Assembly: GCA_002914805.1 (NCBI GenBank)
Contig: JXTB01000228.1
Span: 479,421 to 543,420 of the forward strand
DNA length: 64,000 nucleotides
DNA from: Parasponia andersonii
Taxonomy: Eukaryota; Streptophyta; Magnoliopsida; Rosales; Cannabaceae
Reading direction: 5' to 3'
Part shown: positions 11,425 to 23,479 of the stretch, in pieces
Layout: the number at the start of each line of letters is the position of its first letter
Numbering within the stretch: position 1 is the first letter of the stretch
Translations under genes and position numbers: made by a program
The notes under the pieces: generated by a model
What the model saw: the letters and a program-made list of their open reading frames with translations, nothing else
Database searches by the model: none
Told to the model about the DNA's origin: nothing

Positions 11425-12897
11425 TTACATGTGATACTTTTTCAAGTGCTAAGCGTTCCACGTGTTCAACACATTTTTCCCTGTTTTGAGTTCCTTTAAG
11501 ATATACGCACCATTGTCGAGTGCTTTGATTACCTCATAGGGTCCGATCCAATTGGAGTCCAGTTTCGAGGAATTCCCTGTTCTAGCTTTTAGGACCCAAT
11601 CCCCGGAATTAAATCGTCAGGCACTAACCTTTTTCGCGTAGTAGGACCTCGCCTGCTGGTGGTATGAAGCCAGGTGGACCAAGGCCATGTTTCTCGTTTC
11701 TTCCAGGAGGTCTGTGTTGCAGCTTAACTAGCGCTCGTTTAGGAGGGCATCTTTTACCACTTCAGAGCGGAGGGTTGGGAGGCCGACCCCAGTCGGGATC
11801 ACAGCCTCTGATCCGTAGACCATGGTGAACAGCGTTCTCCCAGTAGACCTCCGCTCTGTGGTTCGATGGGCCCACACAACGGCCGGCAGCTCTTCTAACC
11901 ACTTGCCTTTAGCCTCCTGCTAGTTCTTCTTGATGTTGCTAAATATGGCTTTGTTCGTCGCCTCTGCTTGACCGTTCCCCTGAGGGTAGTTCACGGAAGA
12001 GAAACTGAGCCTTATATCATATAGCTCACACAACTCCTTGAGCTTAGCATTTTGGAATTGCGTGCCATGGTCGGCATGTATCTCTTTCGGGGTCTCGAAT
12101 CGGCAGATTTTATTCTTCCAGATGAAGTTAATCGTGTCTGCCTTATTCACTTTCGTATAGGCTTCGGCCTCTACCCACTTGGTGAAGTAGTCCGTGGCCA
12201 GTAAGACGTATCTGTTTCCTCCAGGACTTTTGGGAGCTCTCCGACGATATCTAGACCCCACTTGGCAAATGGCCAAGGAGTTATGTTCGAATGAAGAATC
12301 TCCGCGGGCTGACATTTCATCGGGGCGAACTTCTGGCATTTATCACATTTTTTTACGAATTTTCCTGCCTCCACCATCATGTATGGCCAAAAGTATCCAG
12401 CCGTTAGGGCTTTGTGGACGAGGTTGCGCCCACCAAAGTGGTTGCCACATACTCCCTCGTGGATTTCCTCCATTAATTTTTGCGCTTCGACGGGGGCCTA
12501 TGCAGCGTAGCATTGGACACATTGTCGATCTCCTATATAACTGTTCACCCATCATAGAGTACCTGGCAGCCTTTAACCTGATTGTCCTCGCTTCTCGAGG
12601 GTCTACGGGCAGGTTTTCCAACGTCAAATACTGTGTGATAGGCTTCATCCACCCTTCGTCAGCAGCGCCGGTTACAAACATGTGGTGCGCAGGGGTCTGC
12701 GGGGGGTCTTGCGCAGGACTTCTATGCTTTAAGCGGTGCCCCCGATTGATGCACTCTTAGCTAGCGCATCAGCCCTCTGCTTCATCTCCCTGTGGATTCG
12801 TTCGATATTGAAATTGCCAAAGCGAGCTTTTACCCCCATCACTTTAGAGAAGTACCTATGCAAACTCCGTTCTTTTACTTCGAAGTCTCCCATGACT
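11425..12897 (-). pseudogene. Pol 3' part: integrase, broken
   Basis: The order on the minus strand is a zinc-binding HHCC part (HEGVCGNHFGGRNLV, then CDKCQKFAP, about 12455-12320), then a frameshift, then the DDE core with LATDYFTKWVE, HADHGTQF and NGQAEATNK (about 12190-11945). In the second catalytic block the usual Asn after Asp is His. A shortened A-run at 12228-12231 explains the frameshift. A TAG at 11920-11922 cuts the core. Downstream, a segment open to the stop at 11425 includes NSSKLDSNWIGPYEVIKAL and LKTGKNVLNTWNA, the usual C-terminal integrase and chromodomain-like end of Ty3/gypsy pol. It is not functional. Confidence 0.85.
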
Positions 12898-13363
12898 GAC
12901 CCGTGATCAACTGCGAGTCGGTCTTCACGGCGATGTCCTCTACTCCGAAGTGTAGTACCAACTCAAGGCCTTGCAACAGTGCCTCATACTCTGCCTCGTT
13001 GTTAGTCGCCTGGAAGCCGAGCCTCAATGCTTTCTCAACTCTGAGACCTATTGGGGTCTGCAAGACTATCCCGATACCCGACCCTGAGGCATTCATAGAT
13101 CCGTCTGTGTAGAGCGTCCAGGCTGAAGGGGGGTGAAGTTGGGACATCTGATTCGGGTCATGTCGCTCGCCAAAGGATTCGATTTCTACCAGAAAATCCG
13201 CCATGACCTGTCCTTTCTTTGCCGTTTGAGGCTGATATTTGATATCATATATCCCCAGCTCGATAGCCCATTTGGTCAGTCGTCCCGATAGGTCTGGTTT
13301 GGCCAAGATTTGACAGATGGGGAAATCCGTATACACAGTGACCGAGTGCGCCTCAAAATACTA
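12875..13363 (-). pseudogene. Pol: RNase H and second (archaeal-type) RNase H
   Basis: The 13336-12875 frame holds the end of the first RNase H and connection (DLSGRLTKWAIELG, then KKGQVMADFLVE), then a full second RNase H with catalytic blocks YTDGS, NNEAEYEALLQGLEL and KTDSQL. Two adjacent RNase H segments are a recognised mark of the Tat lineage. TAG at 13361-13363 interrupts the part between RT and RNase H. Near 12897 the frame is lost after TDSQLITGQ, and the continuation is in another frame. Confidence 0.85.
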
Positions 13364-13468
13364 CCGGAGTTTCTTTTTAGCATTGACTAGAGTGAGGACT
13401 AGCTTTTCTGCAACACTGTATCGGGTTTCGGCATCTAGGAGCATACGGCTTATGTAAAACACCGGTTT

Positions 13469-14460
13469 TTATTTACCGTCTTCCTTGATGAACAGTACGG
13501 TGCTTACCGCTACTTTGGACACCGCTAAATAGGCGTACAGGCGCTCCCTCTCTGCTGAGGAAGCCAGGATAGGTGGGTGACTCATATACAGCTTGAGGTC
13601 TGCCAGTGCCCTATCTTGTTCTTCCCCCCAGACGGCAGTAGAGCTTTTCTTCAAGCATTGGAAGAAAGGCTTGCATCGGTCGGACATCTTGGATACGAAT
13701 CGGTTGAGAGCGACTATCTTCCCGGCCTGGTGTTGGACCTCTCGAACGGATGAGGGTCTCTGCATATTCGCGATCGAGGTCAGCTGGGTCAGGTTTGTCT
13801 CAATACCCCTCCGGCTCACGATATGCCCCAAGAATTGCCCAGAGGATACCCCAAATGCACACTTCTTGGGATTCAGATGCATCTGATGTTGCCTTAGAAT
13901 CTGAAAACATTCGTCCAAGTGCCTCAGATGGTCTGAATCCTCCCTACTTTTCACGACCATATCATCGATGTAGACCTCCATAGTCTTTCCTAGTAGCCTG
14001 GCGAACATTTTATTCATGAACCTCTAGTAGGTTGCCCCCACATTCTTTAGGCCAAATGGCATACGCCTGTAGCAGTACAGACCTCGTTCCGTGATGAAAG
14101 CCATGTGGATCTGGTCTTCCGCGTACAGGAGGATCTAGTTGTATCTGGAGTAGGTATCCAGAAAGCTCATTCTGCTGAATCCCACCGTCGCATCTACCAT
14201 TTGGTCGATTCTTGGCAGGGGGAAACTATCCTTTGGGCAGGCCTTGTTCAGGTTGGTGAAGTCTATACAAATACAGTCATCGCCGTTTTTCTTTTTGCAC
14301 CACTACCGGGTTGGAGACCCATCGCGGATATACGCATTCCCTGATCAGACTGCTCTCCAGCAGCTTTTCTACCTCTTTGTTGATCGCCTTGTTTTTCTCT
14401 GGTGCGAACCTTCGGGGTTTCTGCCTGACTGAAGGGAAATGGGGGTCTATGTTTAGCGGT
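13469..14460 (-). pseudogene. Pol: reverse transcriptase, broken
   Basis: Readable segments include IDFTNLNKACPKDSFPLPRID, then CYRRMPFGLKNVGATY, then the catalytic MEVYIDDMVVKSR (about 13985-13945) and LNPKKCAFGVSSGQFLGH. TAG at 14135-14137 and 14024-14026 and TAA at 13469-13471 stop the frame. A base missing near 14454 and an extra A in the run at 14292-14296 shift the frame out and back, leaving about 160 bases out of frame. The catalytic YIDD itself is intact. Confidence 0.88.
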
Positions 14461-14707
14461 GGCAGGTGTGTTCGGGGTCTATCCCAGGCATATTATTGTG
14501 GGACCACACGAAGACATCCTCATTCCGCTTCAGGAATTCCAGCATCTCGTTCTTTTGCTCCTTGGGTAATAAGGCTCCGATCAGAACCACTTTCACCAGC
14601 TCTGCCTCTTTCAAAGGGACTGCCACCATATCCTCGATCGTGGATTCGAGGCCGTCAGATTCCTCCTCGATTCACTTCATGTACGCAAGCAGGCAGTCCT
14701 CTGATTG

Positions 14708-15205
14708 CTATCCTTTCCTGGTTGCGGTGCTTGCATCCGCGTCGGCTCCCCTCAGAGCGGCTGAAAAGCATTTTTTCGCAGAGGCCTGGTCTCCTTTGAT
14801 GTCAATCGTGTATATACCATCCTTTGATTGACATCTTAAGACCTGGTGGAGGGTGGAAGTGACCCCATGCATGGCGTGGATCCATCCTCTTCCCATAATG
14901 ACGTTAAAGGAGGACTGGCAGTCGATGACGACGAAATCCACATCCAAGCACCTCTCAGTTGTGCAGACATTAAGGGTCACGATGCCCAAAGGGCAAACCC
15001 TCATGTTGTCGAAAGCGAACAGCGGTTGACAGGTCGGCCTGAGTGCACTTCTATCTAAACCCATATTCTCGAATGTGCTGAGGAATAGGATATCAACGCT
15101 GCTTCCACCATCGACCAGGACCCTTCCGACCAATGCGGAGCCAATCTGCAGTTTAATCACCAAAGGATCGTCGTGAGGATGGCACACTGTGGTTAAATCT
15201 TGCTA
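14708..15205 (-). pseudogene. Pol: aspartic protease
   Basis: The block VGRVLVDGGSSVDILF carries the active-site aspartate in the DGGSS form usual in Tat-type proteases. It is followed by VDFVVIDCQSSFNVIMGR, the family's second conserved block. The segment is bounded by in-frame TAG codons at 15203-15205 and 14708-14710. It shares its frame with gag and RT, so gag-pol was one continuous reading frame. Confidence 0.85.
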
Positions 15206-15475
15206 GGTGAAAACGATTGCGGCAGCGGATGTCCGGCTTTCTCCTGACATCAAGTGGTTGACGGAGTGGCCCATCACCCTCAAGTGCTTCACCCTACCCT
15301 CAGCTCTTTTGAGGCATCTTTCTTTTTCCTCTTGATCCTAGGTAGGCTCCGGTCTACCCATAATGGTCGGCACTATCCTCAGTGTCTGCTCTCCCGACCC
15401 AGAGGCTTGGGCCTGCTTCCCTTTCTTAGGCCTGGTGACGTCTTCCAACGGTTGGGTTCCGCTGGTTTTCATGTA

Positions 15476-16918
15476 CTACTTCAGCCTGCCAGCATGGATT
15501 GCTATCATGATCTGAGCGTAAAGGTTGCAGCAGTGGACGGTATCATGCCCGAAGTCTTCGTGGAACTGGCAATACCTATTCCTATTCTTCATATGCTCAG
15601 GGACGCCAGATTTGGGTGGGTATTTGAAAATGCCTCTGTCCTTGTTTTGGAGGTAGATCACGTTGATCGGCATGTTGAGCTCATACTTCGGCAGAGGGTC
15701 ACGGGTCGTCTTCCTCCTCTTGCCACCCTCCTGACCATCCTGGACGGGGACTTCCTGCTTCGGAGCCGGCCCTTGACCCGGTGAGGGCCTCTTCACCTCT
15801 TGCGCGGCTAAGGGTTGTACTGGGGTCGTTGTTTTTGCAGCAGAGGTCTTGGGCACCTTCTGGTGGCTTTCCAGCACCCTGAATACCCCTTCCGACTTTG
15901 CCTGGATATCCGCCATATCGTATGGAAGATTTAGAAGGAGGTAGTCTGATAACATTGATCCTGGCTGCAGGCTCCTGACGAATGAGCCTGCGGCTTGAAC
16001 CGAATCGGCATTATGGACCAGGGACATTACCTTGAGGAAGCGCGAGAGGTACTGTCGTGGAGATTCATCTGCGGCCTGCTCTAATCGGTCCAGGTCTCGC
16101 ATGGTTTTTTGCGGTCTCCGCACACCTGCATATTGCTTCAAGAAGAGCGTGTAGAAATCTTCAAACCCGTTTATAGATTTTTCCGAGAGCTACCTGAGCC
16201 ATAACAGGGCCGATCCTGCCAGGGTCATAGCGAAGACTTTACAGATTACGGTCTCGTCCCTAGTCTCCAAAGCTATCTTCTACTGAAAGTGGTATATATG
16301 GTCGAGGGGGTCGGTTTTTCCTTCGAACGGCCTAAAGGTCAGGGTCGTGAAGTCCCTCGGCCTGGGCTCCATTTGGATCCAGTCGGTGAAGGCCGTTCGG
16401 TTAATCCCTCGTACAGTTTGCTCCGCTAGATCGTCGGGGGTCTGGCTGTGATGGGCCCCGCGTCTCTTACCCAACTCTGCCATCATCTCTTGCTTCCAAT
16501 CGGGAGGCGTACCTCCTGGGCTTCCATGGTGCCTTCCGCCCATTGCACCCCTAGTTTGGAAGGGTCTCAACTGGCTTTGTTGTGCCCCCTGCATATATGA
16601 TCCGGAGGGTGTGGGAACTTCCCCTCGCGGTTGATTTCCGAATTCTTGCTGGACTTCTTCGTCAAAATCTTCTCTCCGCTGGGTCCTATCTTCGCTCACC
16701 AGTAGCCCTTCGAGGTGGGCGTTATCTCTAAGTACCTCTGCGACTTCATCCCTTACACCCAGGATGGCTTCATGAGCCATGTCTGCCTTCCTGTTTGCTT
16801 TCGTAAGGGCGGCAAACATCTGATCAAGCTTCTGCTCCAGATCTGATCGTGCTTCTCTGGAGCTCCCTTCGGCATCGGGACGTGCGCTCCTGGTTGTCAT
16901 CCTTGAGAGTGTCATCAA
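15476..16918 (-). pseudogene. Gag polyprotein, broken
   Basis: The N-terminal part (16918-16280) is charged and predicted coiled. It ends in the conserved FEGKTDPLDHIYHFQ stretch of the retrotransposon gag domain. The domain resumes after TAG codons at 16280-16282 and 16190-16192 with the segment DRLEQAADESPRQYLSRF and LNLPYDMADIQAKSEGVF. A Cys/His cluster, YCQFHEDFGHDTVHCCNL (about 15555-15505), is the usual Tat-type knuckle. A further TAG follows at 15476-15478. All parts are in one frame. Confidence 0.88.
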
Positions 16919-16992
16919 ACGTTGTATGGCTTTTTATACGTGGAGAGCGTGATCGCGAGTATCCCACTCTTTTTCTCACACTCAACCGTTTT

Positions 16993-17010
16993 TTCCCACA
17001 GACGGCGCCA
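16993..17010 (-). promoter_or_regulatory. Primer-binding site of the Tat element
   Basis: On the minus strand TGGCGCCGTCTGTGGGAA lies three bases inside the right LTR end (CCAACA). TGGCGCC-type sites are common in Tat-like Ty3/gypsy elements. It fixes the element's direction and the inner edge of its 5' LTR. Confidence 0.85.
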
Positions 17011-17013
17011 AAC

Positions 17014-17100
17014 TGTTGGAGCAAATTTCTCACCAGCCGTCCACGTATCTCAAACTGCTGATACTGTATTCTCCAACTGTCCACGTGTCCTTACTGTCCC
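17014..17100 (-). repeat. Right LTR (5' LTR) of the Tat element, truncated
   Basis: About 87-90 bp match the first part of the left LTR with only a few substitutions. Homology then stops abruptly at a shared GTCCC, and unrelated C-rich sequence follows. Only the U5-like part is left, so the element lacks its own upstream promoter. Confidence 0.85.
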
Positions 17101-17750
17101 TCTCTGCCTACGAGCCGCCTGAGATGACGGTGTGGGAAAATGCCATTCCGGCGATTTAGCCACCGTCGACCACCACTCCGCCTCACCGCTGACACGTTCC
17201 TCCATTTTTCAAGGTCGCCAATCGAACCACATAGGTTGTTTTCTTTGATTCTTCCCCAAATTAGTTTCGACAAGCATCACATAGCTTATGTCGTTTTCGA
17301 ATTTGATTTGGGTCATTTTGTAAATATTTTATAAGATAATTATTTAGACTGTAAAAACTATATGAGGTGAAAGAAAAGAATAAACTATGAATATGATTAT
17401 ACTATGTTGATTCAAAATCTGGGACGGATAAATTCTCGATTTGAAAAGTGATATTTTCTAAATATTTTTAAAAGTTGTATTTTCTTCAACCGATAAGTAT
17501 TTGGTCGAAAGTTTGTTGATTTTGAGAATAGGCCACGGGCTGTGAAGCTAAGAACGATATTTTTGTAAATATTTCTTAGGAAATGGTATATTTATAACTA
17601 ACTAGAAACGTTGGTTTTTTTTAATATTTTTAAAAAAGTGATATTTTATAATTTTTGGGTTTAAGGCCTATTTAAGGATTCGGACCTCAAAATGAAGGTT
17701 TGACTTTAAATTTGAATTCCTAGAGATCAAAAGACAAACTTTGATATGTA
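17101..17750. other. Flank of the Tat element, no gene recognised
   Basis: The first 170 bases are C-rich and codon-like (the plus ORF 17140-17334 reads MPFRRFSHRRPPLRLTADTF) and then turn AT-rich. The left flank at 5060-5236 is also C/T-rich and exon-like. The two flanks might be halves of one disrupted host sequence, but I see no domain in either. Confidence 0.3.
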
Positions 17751-20500
17751 ACACCAATATGTTTTGACATGTCACGAATTTCAAGATACAAAGTTCGTGA
17801 ATAATTTTGTTTTGTATGTCCCAGGTCGAGTTTTGGCTCGAAACTCAAATTGATCAAATTATATATCTAACTTAGTTATTTTAGATGCTAGAAATTCAAT
17901 AACGATGTCTATTTTGTCATTCAAGACTTTATTGGAAAAATTGATTTTCTAAAACAAACTATTTTGGTTATAAATTCGCTTAACAAAACTTTCGAATAAC
18001 TCACGACGTGATACCTAAACTTCTCACTGATTATATAGTTAATATTAGACATATTGCAAGGGATAATTATGTGATTAGAAATTTACTCTCATTGTATTAA
18101 AATAATTTTTTCAAAATAAAATAATAAAAGTAAGAATATATATGTATATATCATGAAAATGTCAGAAATTTGCCTACATTTTTTTTAGTGCAGGAGAGGG
18201 GTTCCCTCGGCAGGATAAAATTAATACTATAAACAAAGTAACGATGTAGCCGATATTGATTAACTAGAAGTGTATAGATTGTTTATGTTTCTATTTGATT
18301 ACTAGGAAGTCACTTTCACTCTGATTAAATTTATACGTGAGTGATATATTACATGGCTAAAGAAAAATAGGTTACGTATGCATTTTCACCTCACACTTGG
18401 TTAATCCTTAGTGTCTAAACGTTTTTTTAGACCATTATTTATTAAAAAAACAAAAAAACAAAAAAAAAGGCTTAGCTGCTTCCACCTCATGCTATAAGTT
18501 AATGGTTTAGGTATTAAACTTTTGACAAAGGTTGCATGTCTATCATTTTACAATTATAAATTGGTTACTTTTTTACCCCGATAATTCACGAGAGAATTTT
18601 AGTATAAAGAGCCTCAAATGAGTTAATCTCATTTCTTTAAAAAAAGAATTCACGAAGGATTAATAAGAATAGAAACTTAGGAAATAAGTGTAGGAAGTGA
18701 AACTATGACCTGTTTTCTCAAGGTACGTAATCTTCTTTGTAATCTTTAGACGTTTTTTGTTTTTTCGAAACGTGCATGATATTTACATATATGTGTGTGT
18801 GTGTCAATATTTATATATATTATTGATTTTAGGACAATTGATGATTTATTTTATATGTAGTTCTTCAACGTAGGCTCTTGAATAATAGTGTTTTTAAAAA
18901 ATAAATAAAATAAAATGGAATAATACAACTTAAGTAAATATTTTGTGTAAATGGGTTCAGTTTTTTATGCTTAGTGAGTTTTTGTCTATGTCAAGAACTA
19001 TTTCCATATTATTACAATTTGAAATATTTCTACTTGTTTCTAATTCTTTTGGCTATAATTAAATGGTTTAAATTTTATAAACTCAAACTTAGCTTTTGAT
19101 ACTAAGATATTTTGGAGTTATTTAATTTTTTATATATAGTTGAGATTCTTTAGTGTATTAGCAATTAAATTGTTCACGTTGTTATTTTATTGTAACTTGT
19201 TAATCAAATTATTAAGGATTTTGTACTTGTTAATTGAAAAATAACGTGGGATTTGTTTGTTGTTCTTCGTGTAAGTTTTTATGTTGTTGTTCTACTTTTG
19301 GAACACTTAATTTTAGGGTCTACACTGCTCAATTTTTGTTTTCTAAAAAGAAAACAAAAACAAAAGAAGAAAACTTAGTAATTTGTATTAGACCATATAG
19401 GAATTTTATTTCTAACAAGATAGTATAGTTGATTAGCTAAGTAAAACTCTTGAGGAATTTAAAATAAATCAATAAAATATACTAGTTAATTAATACATCG
19501 AATTAATGACTGATGCTAGAACATATTTTTTTGAGGAGTTAGTACATCCTGCATGTTGAGGACACTACCTATCTTGAATGCACTATTTTCTATGTTTTCA
19601 CGGTAAGTAACATTTCACTTGCAATATAAAAAAATTATGTGAAATGCATTAATTTGTGATTTTGTATTACTTGCCTCAATAAAAGGTATTCATATCATTT
19701 TATACATGGCATAAAATTATTTCAGTTTAAATTTACGTTATTTTATGTATTTTTTTATAAAATAATTTTTGGGGAAAAAAAAGATTTTATCTGCTATATT
19801 ACTTAGAAGGTTAGAGTGGATACAGAACATGGCGGGCTGACGTTCCAAATATGTGAAAGGCTTACCCTTATTGGGTTAGGTCCTAATATAGATTAATATG
19901 TTAGTAGCATGGGGATGATCTCTGATATACACTAAGGTTAATAAAATTGTCATATAAAGGCCTTCATGTTGCCTATGTTGTGGCCATTTATCATATGTTA
20001 TGTTATGCAGTTTAGTGGTAGGTCTACTGTTCTGACCAAATAGTGTAGTACACAAAGGGCCCTTTTTTGAGATATGATCTTGTGAATGTTTGTAAGAAAA
20101 ATTATGCATTATATTTCTTATTGAGTTATTATTCATTAGTTCTTATATCGCAGGCAATGATGTTTGATATGTGAACATGTGAATAGAAGTCAGATCCTGA
20201 TCCTAGTTGTGTATATAGACTTTGAAATAAAATTATGAGTAGAGAGCTCGCTATGTATATAGTTGTGCAAATGACTTTCAAATATTGGTTTGTTTTCAGC
20301 ACTATTTGTAGTATATGTAAATAAATAAATAAAATCTATTATTTTCCTAATAAAGTTTTAAAAAAAAGTTTTTGTACATTTACATGATTTTTTTTCTATG
20401 TTTCACTTTTATAAAAATATTAACATTTCTAATTTGTCAAAACTTGTTTATAAATTATACGTACGCAAGAGTTGAAATTTTTGGAACGTTACACATGGGA
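17751..20500. other. AT-rich spacer
   Basis: No gene is seen. A short GT run lies at 18789-18804 and oligo(A) runs lie near 18445-18470. The region may be the decayed inner part of the LTR-like copy to its right, but I could not align it. Confidence 0.4.
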
Positions 20501-21861
20501 ATCATTTTGAGCCTTAATAATATGTTCTTGTTACTCGATAGAGGTAGAGGTTTGATTACTTGATTTTATTATGGTTTTTAATATAAATTTATTCATTTGT
20601 GGAATTTCGTAAAATGATTTGTGAAATATATTTATGAACTATTTTGGAACGTATATTAATTGTTGAACTGCTTGGGAGGTACGCCATAAAGGTTGGTGTG
20701 TCATATATTTTATTGTAACTATTTATTATAAAAATTGAATTTTGTGGATTTCTATGAAAAATCAATTATGGAAAATTTGATGAGTTTGAAAACTTGGATT
20801 TTAGAAGTGAACACAACACTACTGCATGCTTATTTTGTCATCTTATGCAAAATAGTGTATGGTCTCGTCAATGTCATTCATATAACATTGCATGTATTCA
20901 TAATATTTACACGGCCATAGACTTATGGTACCAAAGAAGGGTGCTCAGACTTATAGTACTCAAATAGGACTCGAACTTACGAGTATTCCATTTGAATATT
21001 TCGGGCATATCATCATATTTGTATTACACTATTGTATATTTGACAATATGGATATATACTTGTTTTAGAAATATATTTGACAAAAGTTTAGAATTTAGTG
21101 AACCTTCATACTTTGGAAATGTACTTGATAAAGAATTTTGTGAACCTTTGGAAAAATGGTTTAATAAGCAGATTTCGGAAATAAAGTTGGGAATACTTAA
21201 CTAATCATACAAGTGTTTGAAACTAATATATTGTTCATTACTAAAAACTTGTAATCGAATCTCTACTGAGTATTCATATACTCACCTCGCCTACTTCTTC
21301 TAATCGTTTAGTGTTGAATTATTTGAGGTATTGTCATAGTGGCTTGACAAGCATGTTGGCATATATTTGCAGTTTTATACCAATTTCTTAATTGGTTCCA
21401 ACTTTACATCTCTTTCCTTTCCTTCATAAAAAAAATAAAAAATAAATTAAAATAAAAAATAATAAAATAAAAAGTTGTTTAGCCAAGATTAATATATTTA
21501 CTAAGTAGATGTATAAAGATAATTTCATTACTAAAGTAATTATTTGAGCTACAAATAAATTTATATAAATTATTTAGACATTAGACCTGAGGTTTTAATT
21601 GAACTCATTTTTATCAAAATTTATGATTTAACAAAAGTTTCTAAACTAATTAATTAGAATTCTTCTAAACTTTAAGTAAAAGTTTTTCTTGAGAAATTAA
21701 AATTATTGAAAAGTTTCTTTATTTTGAAATTTACTTACTTTTGAGGATTAAAAATTAAAATTCTAAGTATTTGATTTTCTAAAATTTTGAAAAATTATTG
21801 TTTATTACTATTTTAATTTAAAATTACTAAAATTCATAACTTTAGATTTTCAGTTGTAACA
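20500..21861 (-). mobile_element. Antisense, partial copy of the 35.6-kb LTR family
   Basis: Read in reverse complement this matches the solo LTR at 35560-37861 in several places in the same order. The right end TTACTAAAATTCATAACTTT...GTAACA mirrors the first 38 bases of that LTR (about 30 of 38 identical). Further matches are TTACTTTTGAGGA(C/T)TAAA, TTTCTAAACTAATTAATTAG, TGGCTTGACAAG against TGACTTGTCAAG, a CTCGAACTTAC(G/T)AGT stretch, and GGTTGG(C/T)GTGTCATATAT. The matching fades upstream of about 20500, so the left end is unknown. It is not coding. Confidence 0.7.
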
Positions 21862-22185
21862 ACTTATCTCGATTCTAAACTTATTTGTAAATTTGCATGT
21901 GAAATACTATTGGCTCAAGGCATAATTGACTTGTTCATAATATTTTGTAAATAAGAGGTTCATTAGATCACTGAGCATTAGATGCCGTCAAAACTGGAAT
22001 TTTTAACTTCCTTAACCATGTACTAATTTCGTCAATGATTCCAAGTATGGAATTAAAAATACCAAGGAAAATTGCCCTTTATTTTATCTATGCAAAATTT
22101 ACACTTAAAAAAATCATCTTAGGTTTCATAACACTATCCTCACACCAACCGAGAAAGAAAAATATAAAACCTAATCAGTAATATA

Positions 22186-22341
22186 TTTTTTTTAAATAAG
22201 GTTTTAACTAATGACCATTACTTACTATAAATTTAAAAGAAAATAATACACACACTCTATCAAAGTTTGAACCCCTGACCATTCTAAACTTACACACACA
22301 TCTCTCAAACTTTAGACTAACTAAGCTAGCCCTAGTTGGCT
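22186..22341 (-). mobile_element. SINE copy A, with 19-bp target-site duplication
   Basis: A 156-bp insert is flanked by perfect direct repeats AAACCTAATCAGTAATATA at 22167-22185 and 22342-22360. On the minus strand it starts with a tRNA-like head (GGGCTAGCTTAGTTAG as A box, GGGGTTCAAAC as B box). It ends in a tail containing AGTAAGTAATGGTCATTAGTT and an A run. It is a Pol III-type short retroposon of the same family as copies at 43101, 46866 and 47354. Confidence 0.9.
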
Positions 22342-23327
22342 AAACCTAATCAGTAATATAAAATCAACAAATATCTCAACATATAGACTTGTCAACAAAA
22401 TAAAAACTCTCGGAATAAAAAAAATTAACTTAATTTCATGATTAATATGTGAATATAAATACTGATATTTATGATTGAAAATATCTAAACATATTCCTGG
22501 TGAAATAGAGTAAAAAAAAAATCAATTTCACGAAGAGATCACCAGACCATATATAAGCATAATCTCTTAACACAAAGCAAACAAACTAGGGAAAAAAAAA
22601 AAGGCAATAGCTAGGATATAAAAGTCCTAGTTATTGCTCCTCAAAAAGAGAATCCGGCCTAGTAGTCAGTAAAATCTGACCAAATTAGTGTTACTGTCCT
22701 TGGTAAAAGTGTGCACAATACACGCAGGAACCGCTTCCGCGTTTTCACATGAGTTGTAATGTATTTTAGTTTTGTTCCCGTAAAAATTAGTAGAAGCAAG
22801 AACTTTGTCCTTGACACTAATTTTGGTGAAATTCCCACGACCAAGTGCGAAATATTTGGCTCCTATGCCAAATTTTATCTAATTTTTAACAAAAATTTTA
22901 AATATAGTACTATTTTGACCTTCTTTTGTTTTTGAAGAGCTACAGAAAAATATTGTCATATTGGGACCGATAGGCAGTAATAAGGACAAAATTCAAAACA
23001 TAAAACTTTATAAAATTTCCTTCGAAACTTTCATAAAATTGTTGTGACATAAACAATCCCAAAGATCCATCCAAACTAAAATTTATTGATACAAAATTTT
23101 GTTAGAATCAATCTTTTACGTCCTGCATAATTTTGATATACTTAATCTACACTTCAAGAATTATGAGTCTTATCTTCTAAGTAAACCCTAAACCGAATGA
23201 GATAAATCATTATACCAACCATATGTTTCTAATAAAAAAAGATATTGTTGGATCAAATAAAAGTGATGAGGTTAAATGCCTTCCAAAACATTCAAAATAT
23301 TTATTGGAAATCAATTTAACTATATGT

Positions 23328-23447
23328 ACTTTTCAAAATATGTCATTTCAACTCCTTCCATAATCAATAATATTTTCTAAAAATACTACTTTTCAAAATA
23401 TGTCATTTCAACTCTTTCCATAATCAATAATATTTTCTAAAAATACT
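23328..23447. repeat. 60-bp tandem duplication
   Basis: Two adjacent 60-bp units (23328-23387 and 23388-23447) differ at about one position. They are recent, as the surrounding sequence is heavily diverged. It is not coding. Confidence 0.9.
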
Positions 23448-23479
23448 ACTCAGCAGTTTTGGTGACTATGGCTATATTT

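Larger units (their letters stand above)
5237..17100 (-). mobile_element. Tat-type Ty3/gypsy LTR retrotransposon, decayed
   Basis: The element lies on the minus strand. Its two LTRs share a start TGTTGGAGCAAATTTCTCAC, at 5237 and 17014, and about 90 bp of near-identity. A primer-binding site follows the right LTR, and gag, protease, RT, RNase H, a second RNase H and integrase run from 16918 down to 11425. The presence of two RNase H-like segments, a long 3' non-coding part with tandem repeats, and an opposite-strand ORF are known traits of the Tat lineage (the Retand-like and Ogre-like group). The right copy loses homology after about 17100, so most of the 5' LTR (U3 and R) is missing. No target-site duplication could be found. 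There is a 41-base run of N at 5541-5581. Confidence 0.9.

Noticed and set aside
12194..15784. Plus-strand ORFs across the gag-pol region
   Set aside because: They are shadows of the minus-strand pol. None has a domain, unlike the true antisense ORF at 6211-9252.
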